Assembly (NCBI RefSeq): GCF_003852315.1
Contig: NZ_CP027762.1
Location: 6,181,501 to 6,245,500 of the forward strand
DNA from: Pseudomonas sp. LBUM920
GTDB lineage: Bacteria > Pseudomonadota > Gammaproteobacteria > Pseudomonadales > Pseudomonadaceae
Direction: 5' to 3'
Length of the DNA: 64,000 nucleotides
In this document: positions 34,554 to 44,124 of the stretch, piece after piece
Layout of the letters: the number at the start of each line of letters is the position of its first letter
Position numbering within the stretch: position 1 is the stretch's first letter
Notes under the pieces: generated by a model
Database searches by the model: none
The model's input: only the letters and a program-made list of their open reading frames with translations
What the model was told of the DNA's origin: nothing
Made by a program: the position numbers and the translations under genes

Positions 34554-35540
34554 ATGGCCAAACGCACATCCTCCCGTCAATTTGTTACAGTTTTTGTGTC
34601 ACTAATACTTTCTTTTGGTGTCAAAGCGGCCGATTTAACCATCGGCTACCAGACCGGTATCGACCCCAGCAAAGTCCCACAGGCCGACGGCCTCTATGAA
34701 AAAGCCCTCGGCGAGAAGATTGCCTGGCGCCGTTTCAACAGTGGGCCCGACGTCGTAACCGCGATTGCATCGGGCGATGTGCAAATCGGCAACCTCGGTT
34801 CCAGCCCCCTCGCAGCGGCGGCTTCACGCAATCTACCCATCGTGGCCTTTATCGTATCGGCGCAGATCAATGCTTCTGAAGCCCTGGTGGTGCGCAATGG
34901 CAGTGGTATCGACAAACCGCAGGACCTGATCGGTAAAACCATCGCTACGCCCTTCGTCTCAACCTCTCATTACAGCCTGCTCGGCGCGCTGAAGCATTGG
35001 GGGCTGGACACCAAACAAGTCAAAGTAGTGAACCTGCAGCCCGCCGAAATTGCGGCCGCGTGGAAACGGGGCGATATCGACGGCGCGTTCGTGTGGTCAC
35101 CGGCGCTGGGGGAAATCCGCAAGACCGGAAAAACCCTGACAGACGCCGCTCAGGTGGGTCAGTGGGGTGCACCGACGTTTGAGGTGTGGGTGGCACGCAA
35201 GGATTTCGCGGAAAAACATCCTGACACAGTGGCCAAGTTTGCCAAGGTCACGCTGGATGCATTCGCCGACTACGCCGCCCATAAAGACAGCTGGACGGTG
35301 GATTCAGAGCCGGTGCAGAAAATCGCCAAACTGACAGGTTCTAATGCCGCCGATATTCCCGAGCTTTTGGCCGGCAGCACTTTCCCGGACGCGCAGGCGC
35401 AGCAAACCGATGCCCTGCTTAAAGGGGGCACGGCGAAGGCGATTGGGGAAACGGCAAAGTTTTTGAAGGAACAGGGGAAGGTTGAAGCGGTGTTGCCGGA
35501 CTACTCGGCTTTCGTGACCGACAAATTCATCAAAGACTAA
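34554..35540 (+). CDS. tauA: taurine-binding periplasmic protein TauA (orphan)
   Basis: A 328-residue binding protein with a signal peptide, LTIGYQTGIDPSKVPQADG, RRFNSGPDVVTAIASGDVQIGNLGSSPLAAAA, and VNLQPAEIAAAWKRGDIDGAFVWSPAL, all matching the TauA pattern for taurine. In most Pseudomonas the gene is followed by tauB, tauC and tauD; here a REP element and then argA follow directly. It may hand ligand to SsuBC or to transporter genes elsewhere. Confidence 0.9.
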   Translation: MAKRTSSRQFVTVFVSLILSFGVKAADLTIGYQTGIDPSKVPQADGLYEKALGEKIAWRRFNSGPDVVTAIASGDVQIGNLGSSPLAAAASRNLPIVAFIVSAQINASEALVVRNGSGIDKPQDLIGKTIATPFVSTSHYSLLGALKHWGLDTKQVKVVNLQPAEIAAAWKRGDIDGAFVWSPALGEIRKTGKTLTDAAQVGQWGAPTFEVWVARKDFAEKHPDTVAKFAKVTLDAFADYAAHKDSWTVDSEPVQKIAKLTGSNAADIPELLAGSTFPDAQAQQTDALLKGGTAKAIGETAKFLKEQGKVEAVLPDYSAFVTDKFIKD

Positions 35541-35548
35541 ACGCGATC

Positions 35549-35642
35549 AAATGCGCGAGCGGGCTTGCTCGCGAAAGCGCTGGATCAGTCAACACATTCA
35601 GTGACTGACACTCCGCCTTCGCGAGCAAGTCCGCTCCCACAC
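35549..35642. repeat. paired REP element after tauA
   Basis: GCGCGAGCGGGCTTGCTCGCG and TCGCGAGCAAGTCCGCTCCC flank an ATCAGTCAAC...GTGACTGAC middle. It sits where tauBCD would be expected. Confidence 0.88.
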
Positions 35643-35671
35643 TTGGACCTGCTTGAGTTCCAAAATCGGGC

Positions 35672-36970
35672 TTACAGGGCCTTCTCGAAAATCTTCGAGT
35701 TACGCTGATAGTTGTACAGCGACGCCCGCGCTGACGGCAGGCGGTCGACGCTGCTCGGCACAAACCCCCGCTCGCGAAACCAGTGTGCGGTTCGCGTGGT
35801 GAGCACAAACAGCGTCTTCAAACCCTGCGCCCGCGCACGGGTCTCGATGCGCTCCAGCAACACGTCACCGCGTGCGCCGTGACGATATTCCGGGTTGACC
35901 GCCAGACACGCCAGCTCCCCTGCATCCGAATCCGCGATCTGATACAGCGCCGCACAGGCGATGATCATGCCTTCGCGCTCAACCACGCTGAACTGCTCGA
36001 TCTCACGCTCCAGCACTTCCCGCGAACGCCGCACCAGAATGCCCTGCTCTTCCAGCGGGCTGATCAGGTCGAGCAGACCGCCCACATCCTCAATCGCCGC
36101 CTCGCGCACTTGTTCGAATTGCTCCTGGGCCACCAGCGTACCGCCGCCGTCCCGGGTGAACAGCTCGGTGAGCAACGCGCCATCTTCGGCGTAGCTGACG
36201 ATATGGCTGCGCCCTACTCCGCCACGGCACGCTTCGGCGGCAGCGTCCAACAGTTCAGCTTGATAGTTGCTGCCCAGGCGCTGCAGGTGCGCCGGCACTT
36301 GCTGCGGACGCAGCTCGCGGACCAGGCGACCATGTTCGTCGATCAGGCCCAGATCGGCGCCAAACAGCAGCAGCTTGTCGGCGCCCAGGTCGATGGCGGC
36401 GCGGGTGGCGACGTCTTCGCAGGCCAGGTTGAAGATTTCCCCGGTCGGTGAGTAACCCAACGGCGACAGCAACACGATGGAGCGCTCGTCCAGCAGGCGG
36501 TTGATGCCCTTGCGGTCGACCCGGCGCACTTCGCCGGTGTGGTGGTAATCCACACCTTCAAGCACTCCGATCGGCCGCGCCGTAACCAGGTTGCCGCTGG
36601 CGACGCGCAGGCGCGAGCCCTGCATCGGCGAGGAGGCCATGTCCATCGACAGGCGTGCTTCGATAGCAATACGCAGGTGGCCGACCGCGTCGATTACGCA
36701 CTCCAGCGTCGCGGCATCCGTGATGCGCAGGCCTTCGTGGTAAGCCGGGGTGAGGCCGCGCGCTTCAAGACGCGCTTCGATTTGTGGGCGCGACCCATGA
36801 ACCAATACCAGCCGCACACCCAGGCTATGGAGCAGCACCAGGTCGTGGACGATATTGCCGAAGTTGGGGTGTTCCACACCATCGCCGGGCAGCATGACCA
36901 CAAAGGTGCAGTCGCGGTGGGCGTTGATGTAGGGCGAAGCGTGACGAAGCCAATTGACGTATTCGGGCAT
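35672..36970 (-). CDS. argA: amino-acid N-acetyltransferase ArgA
   Basis: A 432-residue enzyme of arginine biosynthesis: acetyl-CoA plus glutamate to N-acetylglutamate. An amino-acid-kinase-like domain (residues about 20-290, FVVMLPGDGVEHPNFGNIVHDL) precedes a GNAT domain (about 290-432, CAALYQIADSDAGELACLAVNPEYRHGARGDVLL). The kinase-like domain is the arginine feedback site in the classical ArgA family. It is 133 bases from argE, also on the minus strand. Confidence 0.96.
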   Translation of the reverse strand: MPEYVNWLRHASPYINAHRDCTFVVMLPGDGVEHPNFGNIVHDLVLLHSLGVRLVLVHGSRPQIEARLEARGLTPAYHEGLRITDAATLECVIDAVGHLRIAIEARLSMDMASSPMQGSRLRVASGNLVTARPIGVLEGVDYHHTGEVRRVDRKGINRLLDERSIVLLSPLGYSPTGEIFNLACEDVATRAAIDLGADKLLLFGADLGLIDEHGRLVRELRPQQVPAHLQRLGSNYQAELLDAAAEACRGGVGRSHIVSYAEDGALLTELFTRDGGGTLVAQEQFEQVREAAIEDVGGLLDLISPLEEQGILVRRSREVLEREIEQFSVVEREGMIIACAALYQIADSDAGELACLAVNPEYRHGARGDVLLERIETRARAQGLKTLFVLTTRTAHWFRERGFVPSSVDRLPSARASLYNYQRNSKIFEKAL

Positions 36971-37103
36971 AAAACCTGGGCCTGTAATAAAAAGCAGCCA
37001 AAAAAGGATGAAACATAAAAGCGCACAGCGGGCTGATGGTTATCGTCGGAACAGGCTTGGCGACACGCTCGCTCTCCTTATGTACGAATGGGCGGGGGTT
37101 AAT

Positions 37104-38252
37104 TTATGCAGGTTTCAGGCAGTAATGGTCGATCAGTTCCCGCAATAGACGCACTGTAGGCGTCAAGCGTGACATTTCGAGGTACTCGCCCGGCTGGTGG
37201 GCGCAGGCGATATCGCCAGGGCCGAGCACCAGGGTTTCGCACCCAAGGCGCTGAAGATAAGGCGCTTCGGTGCCGAACGCTACTGCTTCGGCACGATGAC
37301 CGGTCAATCGTTCCGCCACCCGCACCAGCTCGGCGTCTTCGGCCTGCTCGAACGGCGGCACTTCGGGGAACAACGGCGCGTAGTCGATCTTGACCTTATG
37401 GCGCTCGGCCAGGGGTTCGAGCTTTTGCCGGATAGCGTCGCGCAGCACCTTGGGGTCCATGCCCGGCAGGGGCCGCAGGTCGAACTCCAGGGAACATTGG
37501 CCGCAGATACGGTTGGGGTTGTCGCCGCCGTGGATGCAACCAAAATTCATGGTCGGCTGCGGCACGCTGAATTGCGGATTGCGGTACTCGCGCTGCCAGG
37601 CCAGGCGCAGGCCGCGCAGCTCGCCGATGGCATCGTGCATGGCTTCCAGAGCACTGTGGCCCAGGCTTGGGTCTGACGAATGGCCGCTTTGGCCAAGGAT
37701 GTCGATGCGTTCCATCATCACGCCCTTGTGCAGGCGGATGGGCTTGAGGCCCGTCGGTTCGCCAATCACCGCCGCGCGGCCCAGGGGGCGCCCGGCCTCG
37801 GCCAGTGCGCGGGCGCCGGACATCGAGCTCTCTTCATCGCAGGTCGCGAGGATCAGCAGCGGTTGTTTGAACGGCTGGTCCAGCAACGGCAGCACGGCTT
37901 CAATGGCCAGCGCAAAAAAGCCCTTCATGTCACAACTGCCCAGTCCTACCCAGCGGCCGTCAACTTCCGTCAACTTGAGCGGATCGGTCTTCCACAGCGC
38001 GGCGTCGTAGGGAACGGTATCGCTATGGCCAGCCAACACCAGGCCGCCGGGGCCACTGCCGAAACTGGCGAGCAGGTTGAATTTGCCCGAACTGACTTGC
38101 TGGATGTCGATGGAAAAACCCAGGTCGCCCAGCCACCCGGCGAGCAGGTCGATCACCGGGCGGTTGGTCTGGTCGAGAGACGCTTGGGTGCAACTGACCG
38201 ACGGCGCGGCAATCAATGCGGCGAATTGCTCTTTCATGGACGGTAACGGCAT
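37104..38252 (-). CDS. argE: acetylornithine deacetylase ArgE
   Basis: A 382-residue M20-family metallohydrolase. GHSDTVPYD has the first metal histidine, CDMKG the bridging aspartate, and TCDEESSMSG the catalytic glutamate pair. It deacetylates N-acetylornithine to ornithine. I use ATG 38252; the longer reading from 38369 adds 39 residues of non-homologous sequence. Fits with argA next in the same direction; ArgJ-type recycling is an alternative route in Pseudomonas. Confidence 0.93.
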   Translation of the reverse strand: MPLPSMKEQFAALIAAPSVSCTQASLDQTNRPVIDLLAGWLGDLGFSIDIQQVSSGKFNLLASFGSGPGGLVLAGHSDTVPYDAALWKTDPLKLTEVDGRWVGLGSCDMKGFFALAIEAVLPLLDQPFKQPLLILATCDEESSMSGARALAEAGRPLGRAAVIGEPTGLKPIRLHKGVMMERIDILGQSGHSSDPSLGHSALEAMHDAIGELRGLRLAWQREYRNPQFSVPQPTMNFGCIHGGDNPNRICGQCSLEFDLRPLPGMDPKVLRDAIRQKLEPLAERHKVKIDYAPLFPEVPPFEQAEDAELVRVAERLTGHRAEAVAFGTEAPYLQRLGCETLVLGPGDIACAHQPGEYLEMSRLTPTVRLLRELIDHYCLKPA

Positions 38253-38410
38253 GCGCGGCCTCTCAACTTCCCGGATGAGCCCCACTATAGAACCATCTGC
38301 ACGCCACAATAAACCGTTGCGGCGCGTTGCCGGGCTCAGTCCTGTACACTGCACGACCTTGGCAGCCACTCTTTTCCCCGGCTGCGCTCCCGATCCTGGA
38401 TTTTCCGGCC

Positions 38411-39778
38411 ATGCAGAAAGAAACCGAAATCAAGCTCCGCGTCAGCCGCGAAACACTCGCCGCGCTGCGTGAGCACCCGCTACTGAAAAAACGCAACAAA
38501 AGTGGCTGGGAACGCCGTGAGTTGATGAACCAGTATTTCGACACCCCCGAGCGCGACCTGGCCCAGGCCAAAGTCGCCCTGCGTTTGCGCAAGGATGGTG
38601 ACGAAATCATCCAGACCCTCAAGACCCGTGGCCAAAGCGTCGCCGGCTTGTCGGAACGCAATGAGTACAACTGGGACCTGCCCAAAGCCAAGCTCGACGT
38701 GAAGAAGCTCGACGGCGAATGCTGGCCCGAGCAACTGGCCGAGTTGGACAAAAAGACCCTCAAGCCGATTTTCACCACCGATTTTGTGCGCGAACGTGCC
38801 GAAATCGCCTGGGGCCGTGGCAAGGCCAAGGTCGTGATCGAAGCCGCCCTGGACCTGGGCCACGTGGTGGTCGGCAAGCAGAAAGAAGAAATCTGCGAGC
38901 TGGAACTGGAACTGCGCGAAGGTGAACCGGCCGCCCTGCTGGAACTGGCTGCCGAACTGGCCGCCACCCTGGCGCTGATGCCGTGTGATATCAGCAAGGC
39001 CGAGCGCGGCTACCGTCTATATGACGCCAGCAGCTACTCGCTGAGCCTGCCTGCACCGCAGATCCACGCCGAAATGCCGCTGGACGACGCCTTCGCCGCG
39101 ATCATGTGGCACCTGTTGGGCAGCAGCCAGCGCCTGGCCGAGCAATATCGCTTCAATGGTCACTGGCGCTTGCTGCAGGACTGGGTCGAAAACCTCGGTG
39201 AACTGCGCGCGCTGATCGGCAGCCTCGGCCAGGCCGCTCCGCGTCAATCCACCAGCGAGCTGCGCAGCGCACTCGATGCATTGCTGGAAGACTGGCGCCC
39301 ACTGGTGCAGGCCGGTGACGACGATGAAGACATCCGCAAAGCCGCACCTGAACAGTTTGTTGAAGAGCTGCAAGACGTGCGTTGGGGCTTGTTCTCGCTG
39401 AACACCTCGCGCTGGCTGCTGGCCCGCACCTGGACCGCCGACCGCAACGTACGTGGCAACCGCCAGGGCGCTGCGCAAATCACCAACTGGCTGCCGCGCC
39501 TGCTGGCTGACGACGCCGTTGCCCTGCAACTGTCGCGTTACCAGCAACAACCGGAAGACCTGGCCGAGCAGCTGCCGCGCATCGAACGCATCCAGGCCTG
39601 GCTGCACCACGCACGTCAGGTGGTAGACATTCCGGAACTGGACCGTTTGTACGGTGAGCTGAACAAGCTGGCGGTACTGGCTAATCAGCCGATTACCGAC
39701 GAGTCGCTGGATGCGCGTATGCATCAGGCGATTGCGGTGTATCAGAACCGTGCGTGGAAGACTTTGCTGCGCCTGTAA
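38411..39778 (+). CDS. CYTH-CHAD inorganic triphosphatase (YgiF-like)
   Basis: A 455-residue protein. The CYTH domain at residues about 2-200 starts EIKLRVS, the ExExK-like metal motif, and carries RLRKDG and LELELREGE in the tunnel strands. The C-terminal half is helical and CHAD-like, rich in Arg and His. E. coli YgiF hydrolyses inorganic triphosphate. I chose ATG 38411; the alternative at 38327 adds unrelated codons. Monocistronic, divergent from argE. Confidence 0.9.
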   Translation: MQKETEIKLRVSRETLAALREHPLLKKRNKSGWERRELMNQYFDTPERDLAQAKVALRLRKDGDEIIQTLKTRGQSVAGLSERNEYNWDLPKAKLDVKKLDGECWPEQLAELDKKTLKPIFTTDFVRERAEIAWGRGKAKVVIEAALDLGHVVVGKQKEEICELELELREGEPAALLELAAELAATLALMPCDISKAERGYRLYDASSYSLSLPAPQIHAEMPLDDAFAAIMWHLLGSSQRLAEQYRFNGHWRLLQDWVENLGELRALIGSLGQAAPRQSTSELRSALDALLEDWRPLVQAGDDDEDIRKAAPEQFVEELQDVRWGLFSLNTSRWLLARTWTADRNVRGNRQGAAQITNWLPRLLADDAVALQLSRYQQQPEDLAEQLPRIERIQAWLHHARQVVDIPELDRLYGELNKLAVLANQPITDESLDARMHQAIAVYQNRAWKTLLRL

Positions 39779-39796
39779 TACCAGGCCGCTGGGTCA

Positions 39797-39888
39797 AATG
39801 TGGGCGCGGGCTTGCTCGCGAAAGCGCTGGATCAGTCGACTTCTTTAGTAGCTGACACACCGCATTCGCGAACAAGCGCGCTCCCACC
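39797..39888. repeat. paired REP element overlapping the lrp-like 3' end
   Basis: ATGTGGGCGCGGGCTTGCTC and its inverted copy ending GCGCGCTCCCACC; the right arm abuts the stop codon of the next gene (39890). Middle holds ATCAGTC...AGCTGAC. Confidence 0.85.
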
Positions 39889-39889
39889 G

Positions 39890-40360
39890 TCAGCGCAGCA
39901 CTGGCAGGCTGGTGGTGGACTTGATCTCCGACAGGGCCACAATCGAATTCACCTCCTGAATCCCCGGCACCATCGACAGCTTCTCGAAGAAAAACCGCTC
40001 ATACGCCTCGATGTCAGAGGTAACGATGCGCAGCAGAAAATCCACCGCCCCCATCAGCACATAGCACTCCAGGACTTCCGGAAACCCGCGAATCGCTTCG
40101 GTGAATTCGGTGAAGTTGGACCGTCCATGGGCATTGAGTTTGACCTCGGCGAAAATCTGCGTGTTGAGACCGATCTTCTTGCGGTCCAGCAGCGTGACCT
40201 GGCCGCGAATCACGCCCTCCTCTTTAAGCCGTTGAATGCGCCGCCAGCATGGCGACTGCGAGAGACCCACCTGCTCGGCGATCTGCGCGCTGGAAAGCGA
40301 GGCGTCCTCTTGCAGCAGGGCAAGAATGCGGCGGTCGTAGACGTCCAACTCACTGTGCAT
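39890..40360 (-). CDS. Lrp/AsnC-family transcriptional regulator
   Basis: A 156-residue regulator. The HTH (LSSAQIAEQVGLSQSPCWRRIQRL) is followed by an RAM/ligand-binding domain (about 65-150, VLECYVLMGAVDFLLRIVTSDIEAYERFF). It probably senses an amino acid and acts as an octamer. Divergent from the ACT-like gene at 40488, a likely target. Confidence 0.92.
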   Translation of the reverse strand: MHSELDVYDRRILALLQEDASLSSAQIAEQVGLSQSPCWRRIQRLKEEGVIRGQVTLLDRKKIGLNTQIFAEVKLNAHGRSNFTEFTEAIRGFPEVLECYVLMGAVDFLLRIVTSDIEAYERFFFEKLSMVPGIQEVNSIVALSEIKSTTSLPVLR

Positions 40361-40487
40361 AAAAATACCTCTGAAGGCGCTAAGCCTGAATTACGTGAGT
40401 CTTTTTCTCACCAATAAGCCGCATCTTAGATAAGAAATCTCCGCACGCGAATGTAAAAATTTCTCCAGTCGAATCTGGAGAGTCAGC

Positions 40488-40826
40488 ATGCACGCCGTCG
40501 AAACCACCTTCCCCGCTACGCGTATCGATGCATGGGCCGTCAACAGCGCCCACTGCCAAGCGCATTATCAGATCACCGCCGAGGCAGAACCGGACCTGCT
40601 GTGCCGGGTACTCAATTACTTCGCGCTGCAGTTCCTGACGCCGCAACAGGTCAATGTGAGCCGTGACGACGATCTGCTGAGCATTGATATCGTGATGAAC
40701 GGTCTGAGCTGGCACCGCGCCCAGGTGATCGGTGAAAAGATTCGAAACCTGATCAGCGTGTGCTCGCTGGAGGTGTGGCAGGCCGATTCCGTGCGGCCTC
40801 AAGCGGTGGCGGCGGCCAATCAGTAA
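40488..40826 (+). CDS. small ACT-like protein
   Basis: A 112-residue protein whose middle (YQITAEAEPDLLCRVLNYFALQFLTPQQVNV then LLSIDIVMNGLSWHRAQVIGEKIRNLISVCSLEV) has the beta-alpha-beta rhythm of ACT regulatory domains, as in IlvM/IlvN. Function is unknown; amino-acid sensing is plausible given the divergent Lrp regulator. Start ATG 40488 follows GGAGAG. Confidence 0.75.
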   Translation: MHAVETTFPATRIDAWAVNSAHCQAHYQITAEAEPDLLCRVLNYFALQFLTPQQVNVSRDDDLLSIDIVMNGLSWHRAQVIGEKIRNLISVCSLEVWQADSVRPQAVAAANQ

Positions 40827-40908
40827 AAGCCTGCAACACACCCCGAGCGGTGAGTGTTCAGAGGATGGCTAGCCTGAGATCACGCCCGACGTCACTCAGG
40901 AAATCTTC

Positions 40909-42600
40909 ATGCTCGCCGCCTTGCACGATCAGCGATTGGAACTGCATCAACTGTTACCTGCATTGGTCGAGCAGGGGCTGATTACAGCGCACGAGGCGCA
41001 AAGGTCAGCGGCAGCACCCGCTACTCAACATCCGTTGGAAAGCATCGCGGCTGAAGGGCATTGCCTCGAAACGTTGACTCAATGGCTTGCCGGGCATGTC
41101 GGGCAACCTTATCTGCGTATCGACCCGCTGAAGATCGACGTGGCGGCGGTGGTGCCGTTGATGTCCCACGCATTCGCGCAGCGCCACGCCATCCTTGCGG
41201 TGGCGGTGGATGCGCAGACCGTCACCGTCGCCAGCGCCCAGCCGCATATCCGTGGATGGGAGGCCGGTTTGGCACAGGTGCTCAAGCGCTCGATCAGGCG
41301 CGTGGTCGCCAACCCCCGAGAGATTCAGCGCTGTATCGGTGACTTTTACCGGCTGGCAAAGTCCGTCAGCGGCGCCGATCAAAAAGTCGCAGTGGCTGGC
41401 AACTTCGAACTGCTCAACCTCGGCACCGGTGATCAGGAGCCGGACGCCAATGACGCGCATATCGTCAACATCGTCGACTGGCTGTTGCAGTACGCCTTCG
41501 GCCAGCGAGCCAGTGATATCCATATCGAACCCTGCCGCGACCAGGGCCGCGTGCGTTTTCGCATCGACGGGCTGCTGCATGACGTCTATCAATTTCCACC
41601 CCAGGTCACCATGGCGGTGGTCAGCCGCCTGAAAAGTCTGGGCCGAATGAATGTGGCGGAAAAACGCAAACCCCAGGACGGCCGGGTCAAGACCAAGAGC
41701 CCGGCGGGTATCGAAGTGGAGTTGCGCCTCTCAACACTGCCGACAGCGTTTGGCGAAAAACTGGTGATGCGAATTTTCGACCCGCACGTCCTGCTCAAGG
41801 ATTTTGACCAGTTGGGTTTGTCTGCCGATGATCAGCAACGCTGGCATGCCATGGCCGGCCAGGCCAACGGCATCATCCTGGTCACCGGGCCTACCGGCTC
41901 AGGCAAGACCAGCACGCTCTACGCCACGCTCAAGCAACTGGCGACCCGCGAGGTCAACCTGTGCACGGTAGAAGACCCGATAGAAATGGTGGAACCCGCC
42001 TTTAACCAGATGCAAGTGCAGCACAACATCGACCTGACCTTCGCCAGCGGTGTTCGCGCACTGCTGCGCCAGGACCCGGACATCATCATGATCGGCGAGA
42101 TTCGCGATCAGGAAACTGCAGAAATGGCCATCCAGGCCGCGCTCACCGGGCACCTGGTGCTGTCGACCCTGCACACCAACGACGCACCCAGCGCTATCAG
42201 CCGTTTGCAGGAACTAGGCATTGCTCATTATTTGATCAAAGCTACGCTGATAGGCGTGATGGCGCAGCGCTTGGTGCGGCTTTTATGCCCTCACTGCAAA
42301 CGTGGGGTGACTGGGCAGGGCAATACCCATGAAGCGGTCGGCTGCGCGGACTGTCGTGATAGTGGTTATCGAGGCCGGGCCGGGCTCTACGAAATCATGG
42401 TGATGGACGAGAAGCTCAAGGCGCTGATTACACCCGGCGCCGACGTGCAGGCTTTAGGTCGGGCATCACGCAGCCAAGGCATGCGCAGCCTGCGGATGAG
42501 TGGCATCGACAAAGTGAATGCCGGGCTGACAACGATGGCAGAAGTATTACGGGTAACGCCTGGGGATTCAGAAACAAATGATTTGCTTGTTGCACCCTGA
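40909..42600 (+). CDS. GspE/PilB-family secretion ATPase (orphan)
   Basis: A 563-residue type II secretion/pilus ATPase. An N-terminal MshEN-like region is followed by the ATPase core: Walker A GPTGSGKT near 327-334, Asp box TLPTAFGEKLVMR, Walker B PDIIMIGEIRDQETAEMA, and a zinc tetracysteine (CPHC...CADC) near the C-terminus. No pseudopilin, inner-membrane platform or secretin genes are nearby. In P. aeruginosa the locus PA5210 is similarly isolated. It probably serves a distant machine, or is an accessory ATPase. Confidence 0.9.
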   Translation: MLAALHDQRLELHQLLPALVEQGLITAHEAQRSAAAPATQHPLESIAAEGHCLETLTQWLAGHVGQPYLRIDPLKIDVAAVVPLMSHAFAQRHAILAVAVDAQTVTVASAQPHIRGWEAGLAQVLKRSIRRVVANPREIQRCIGDFYRLAKSVSGADQKVAVAGNFELLNLGTGDQEPDANDAHIVNIVDWLLQYAFGQRASDIHIEPCRDQGRVRFRIDGLLHDVYQFPPQVTMAVVSRLKSLGRMNVAEKRKPQDGRVKTKSPAGIEVELRLSTLPTAFGEKLVMRIFDPHVLLKDFDQLGLSADDQQRWHAMAGQANGIILVTGPTGSGKTSTLYATLKQLATREVNLCTVEDPIEMVEPAFNQMQVQHNIDLTFASGVRALLRQDPDIIMIGEIRDQETAEMAIQAALTGHLVLSTLHTNDAPSAISRLQELGIAHYLIKATLIGVMAQRLVRLLCPHCKRGVTGQGNTHEAVGCADCRDSGYRGRAGLYEIMVMDEKLKALITPGADVQALGRASRSQGMRSLRMSGIDKVNAGLTTMAEVLRVTPGDSETNDLLVAP

Positions 42601-42677
42601 AACCGTCCTTATCAGTGAGCAGACCGTTACAATCGGCCGCACGTCGCTTCACTGACACCATCAGATAGGGAATCGCT

Positions 42678-43598
42678 ATGCAGATCGGAACCGTACTGCT
42701 TCTTTTCGTGGGGTTGGCCGTGGCCATCCTTTTCATGGGTTTCAAGGTGGTGCCTCAGGGTTACCAGTGGACGGTCGAGCGTTTCGGCCGCTACACCAAC
42801 ACCCTTAAACCTGGCCTCAACATCATCATCCCGGTCATGGACCGCATCGGTCGCAAGATCAACGTGATGGAAAGCGTGCTGGATATCCCGCCCCAGGAAG
42901 TGATCACCGCCGACAACGCCACCGTGCAGATCGACGCCGTGTGCTTCTTCCAGGTGGTCAACACCGCCCAGGCCGCCTACGAGGTCAATAACCTCGAGCA
43001 TGCCATCCGTAACCTGCTGCAAACCAATATCCGTACCGTGCTCGGCTCCATGGAGCTGGACGCGATGCTTAGCCAGCGTGACGGCATCAACGAAAAACTG
43101 CTGCGCACCGTGGACGAAGCCACGGCGCCGTGGGGCATCAAGATCACCCGTATCGAGATCAAGGACATCAGCCCGCCCGCCGACCTGATGGCCGCCATGT
43201 CCGGCCAGATGAAGGCCGAGCGAATCAAGCGCGCGCAGATCCTGGAAGCCGAAGGCCTGCGGGCATCGGCAATCCTGACCGCCGAAGGCAAGAAGCAGGC
43301 GCAGATCCTTGAGGCCGAAGGTGGACGCCAGGCAGCCTTCCTCGAATCCGAAGCCCGTGAACGCCAGGCAGAAGCAGAGGCCCGTGCAACCCAGGTGGTT
43401 TCAGAAGCAATCGCCACCGGTAACGTGCAGGCCATCAACTACTTTGTCGCGCAAAAATACATCGATGCGCTGGGCAAGCTGGCGTCGGCCAACAACAGCA
43501 AAGTCATCCTGATGCCGCTGGAAGCCAGCCAGGTGATTGGCGCCGTCGGTGGTATCGGCGAGATCGTCAAGGCAACCTTCGACAACAAGAAAGGCTGA
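42678..43598 (+). CDS. SPFH/Band 7 (stomatin-like) membrane protein
   Basis: A 306-residue QmcA-type protein. One N-terminal transmembrane helix (4-22), a PHB/SPFH domain (about 25-190, RFGRYTNTLKPGLNIIIPVMDRIG), and a helical coiled coil rich in KKQAQILEAEG and RQAEAEAR. It probably forms ring-like membrane microdomain assemblies. It is ten bases from the NfeD gene, the usual partner. Confidence 0.93.
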   Translation: MQIGTVLLLFVGLAVAILFMGFKVVPQGYQWTVERFGRYTNTLKPGLNIIIPVMDRIGRKINVMESVLDIPPQEVITADNATVQIDAVCFFQVVNTAQAAYEVNNLEHAIRNLLQTNIRTVLGSMELDAMLSQRDGINEKLLRTVDEATAPWGIKITRIEIKDISPPADLMAAMSGQMKAERIKRAQILEAEGLRASAILTAEGKKQAQILEAEGGRQAAFLESEARERQAEAEARATQVVSEAIATGNVQAINYFVAQKYIDALGKLASANNSKVILMPLEASQVIGAVGGIGEIVKATFDNKKG

Positions 43599-43608
43599 GG
43601 CAATCGCC

Positions 43609-44055
43609 ATGTGGGATTTCCTGCAGCATCTGTCGTTCTGGGATTGGTTGGCGCTGGGTACGGTGCTGTTGATTCTTGAAGTGTTTGGCGCCGGTGGCTA
43701 CCTGCTGTGGATGGGGATCGCTGCCGCTGCTGTGGGCGTGATCAAGTTTTTGATCCCACCGCTCGGGCTGGAATGGCAACTGCTGCTATTTGCCGTGTTG
43801 TCGATCCTGACAGCGGTGTACTGGTGGAAACGCCAGCGCAGCAGCGCCAAGGTAAGCGACCAGCCGGGGCTGAACATGCGCGGCTCGGAATTGGTAGGCC
43901 GCACCTTTGTGGTGCATCAAGCCATCGTCGATGGTCGAGGCAAGATAAAAGTCGGCGATGGCGTGTGGATGGCAACCGGGCCGGACAGCCCCGTCGGCGC
44001 TCAAGTACGTGTCATTGGTCAGGATGGCGTGGTTTTACAGGTCGAAACTGTTTAG
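43609..44055 (+). CDS. NfeD-family membrane protein
   Basis: A 148-residue protein. Two to three transmembrane helices (residues about 8-75) precede an OB-fold NfeD domain (about 85-147, GRTFVVHQAIVDGRGKIKVGDGVWMATG). NfeD proteins pair with stomatins, as here. Start ATG 43609; a longer reading begins inside the SPFH gene. Confidence 0.92.
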   Translation: MWDFLQHLSFWDWLALGTVLLILEVFGAGGYLLWMGIAAAAVGVIKFLIPPLGLEWQLLLFAVLSILTAVYWWKRQRSSAKVSDQPGLNMRGSELVGRTFVVHQAIVDGRGKIKVGDGVWMATGPDSPVGAQVRVIGQDGVVLQVETV

Positions 44056-44124
44056 TCAGTGATGGAACTCGCCTGGGTTATCTACAATCAAACTGTTCAG
44101 ATAACCCACCCGGAGTCACCCACC

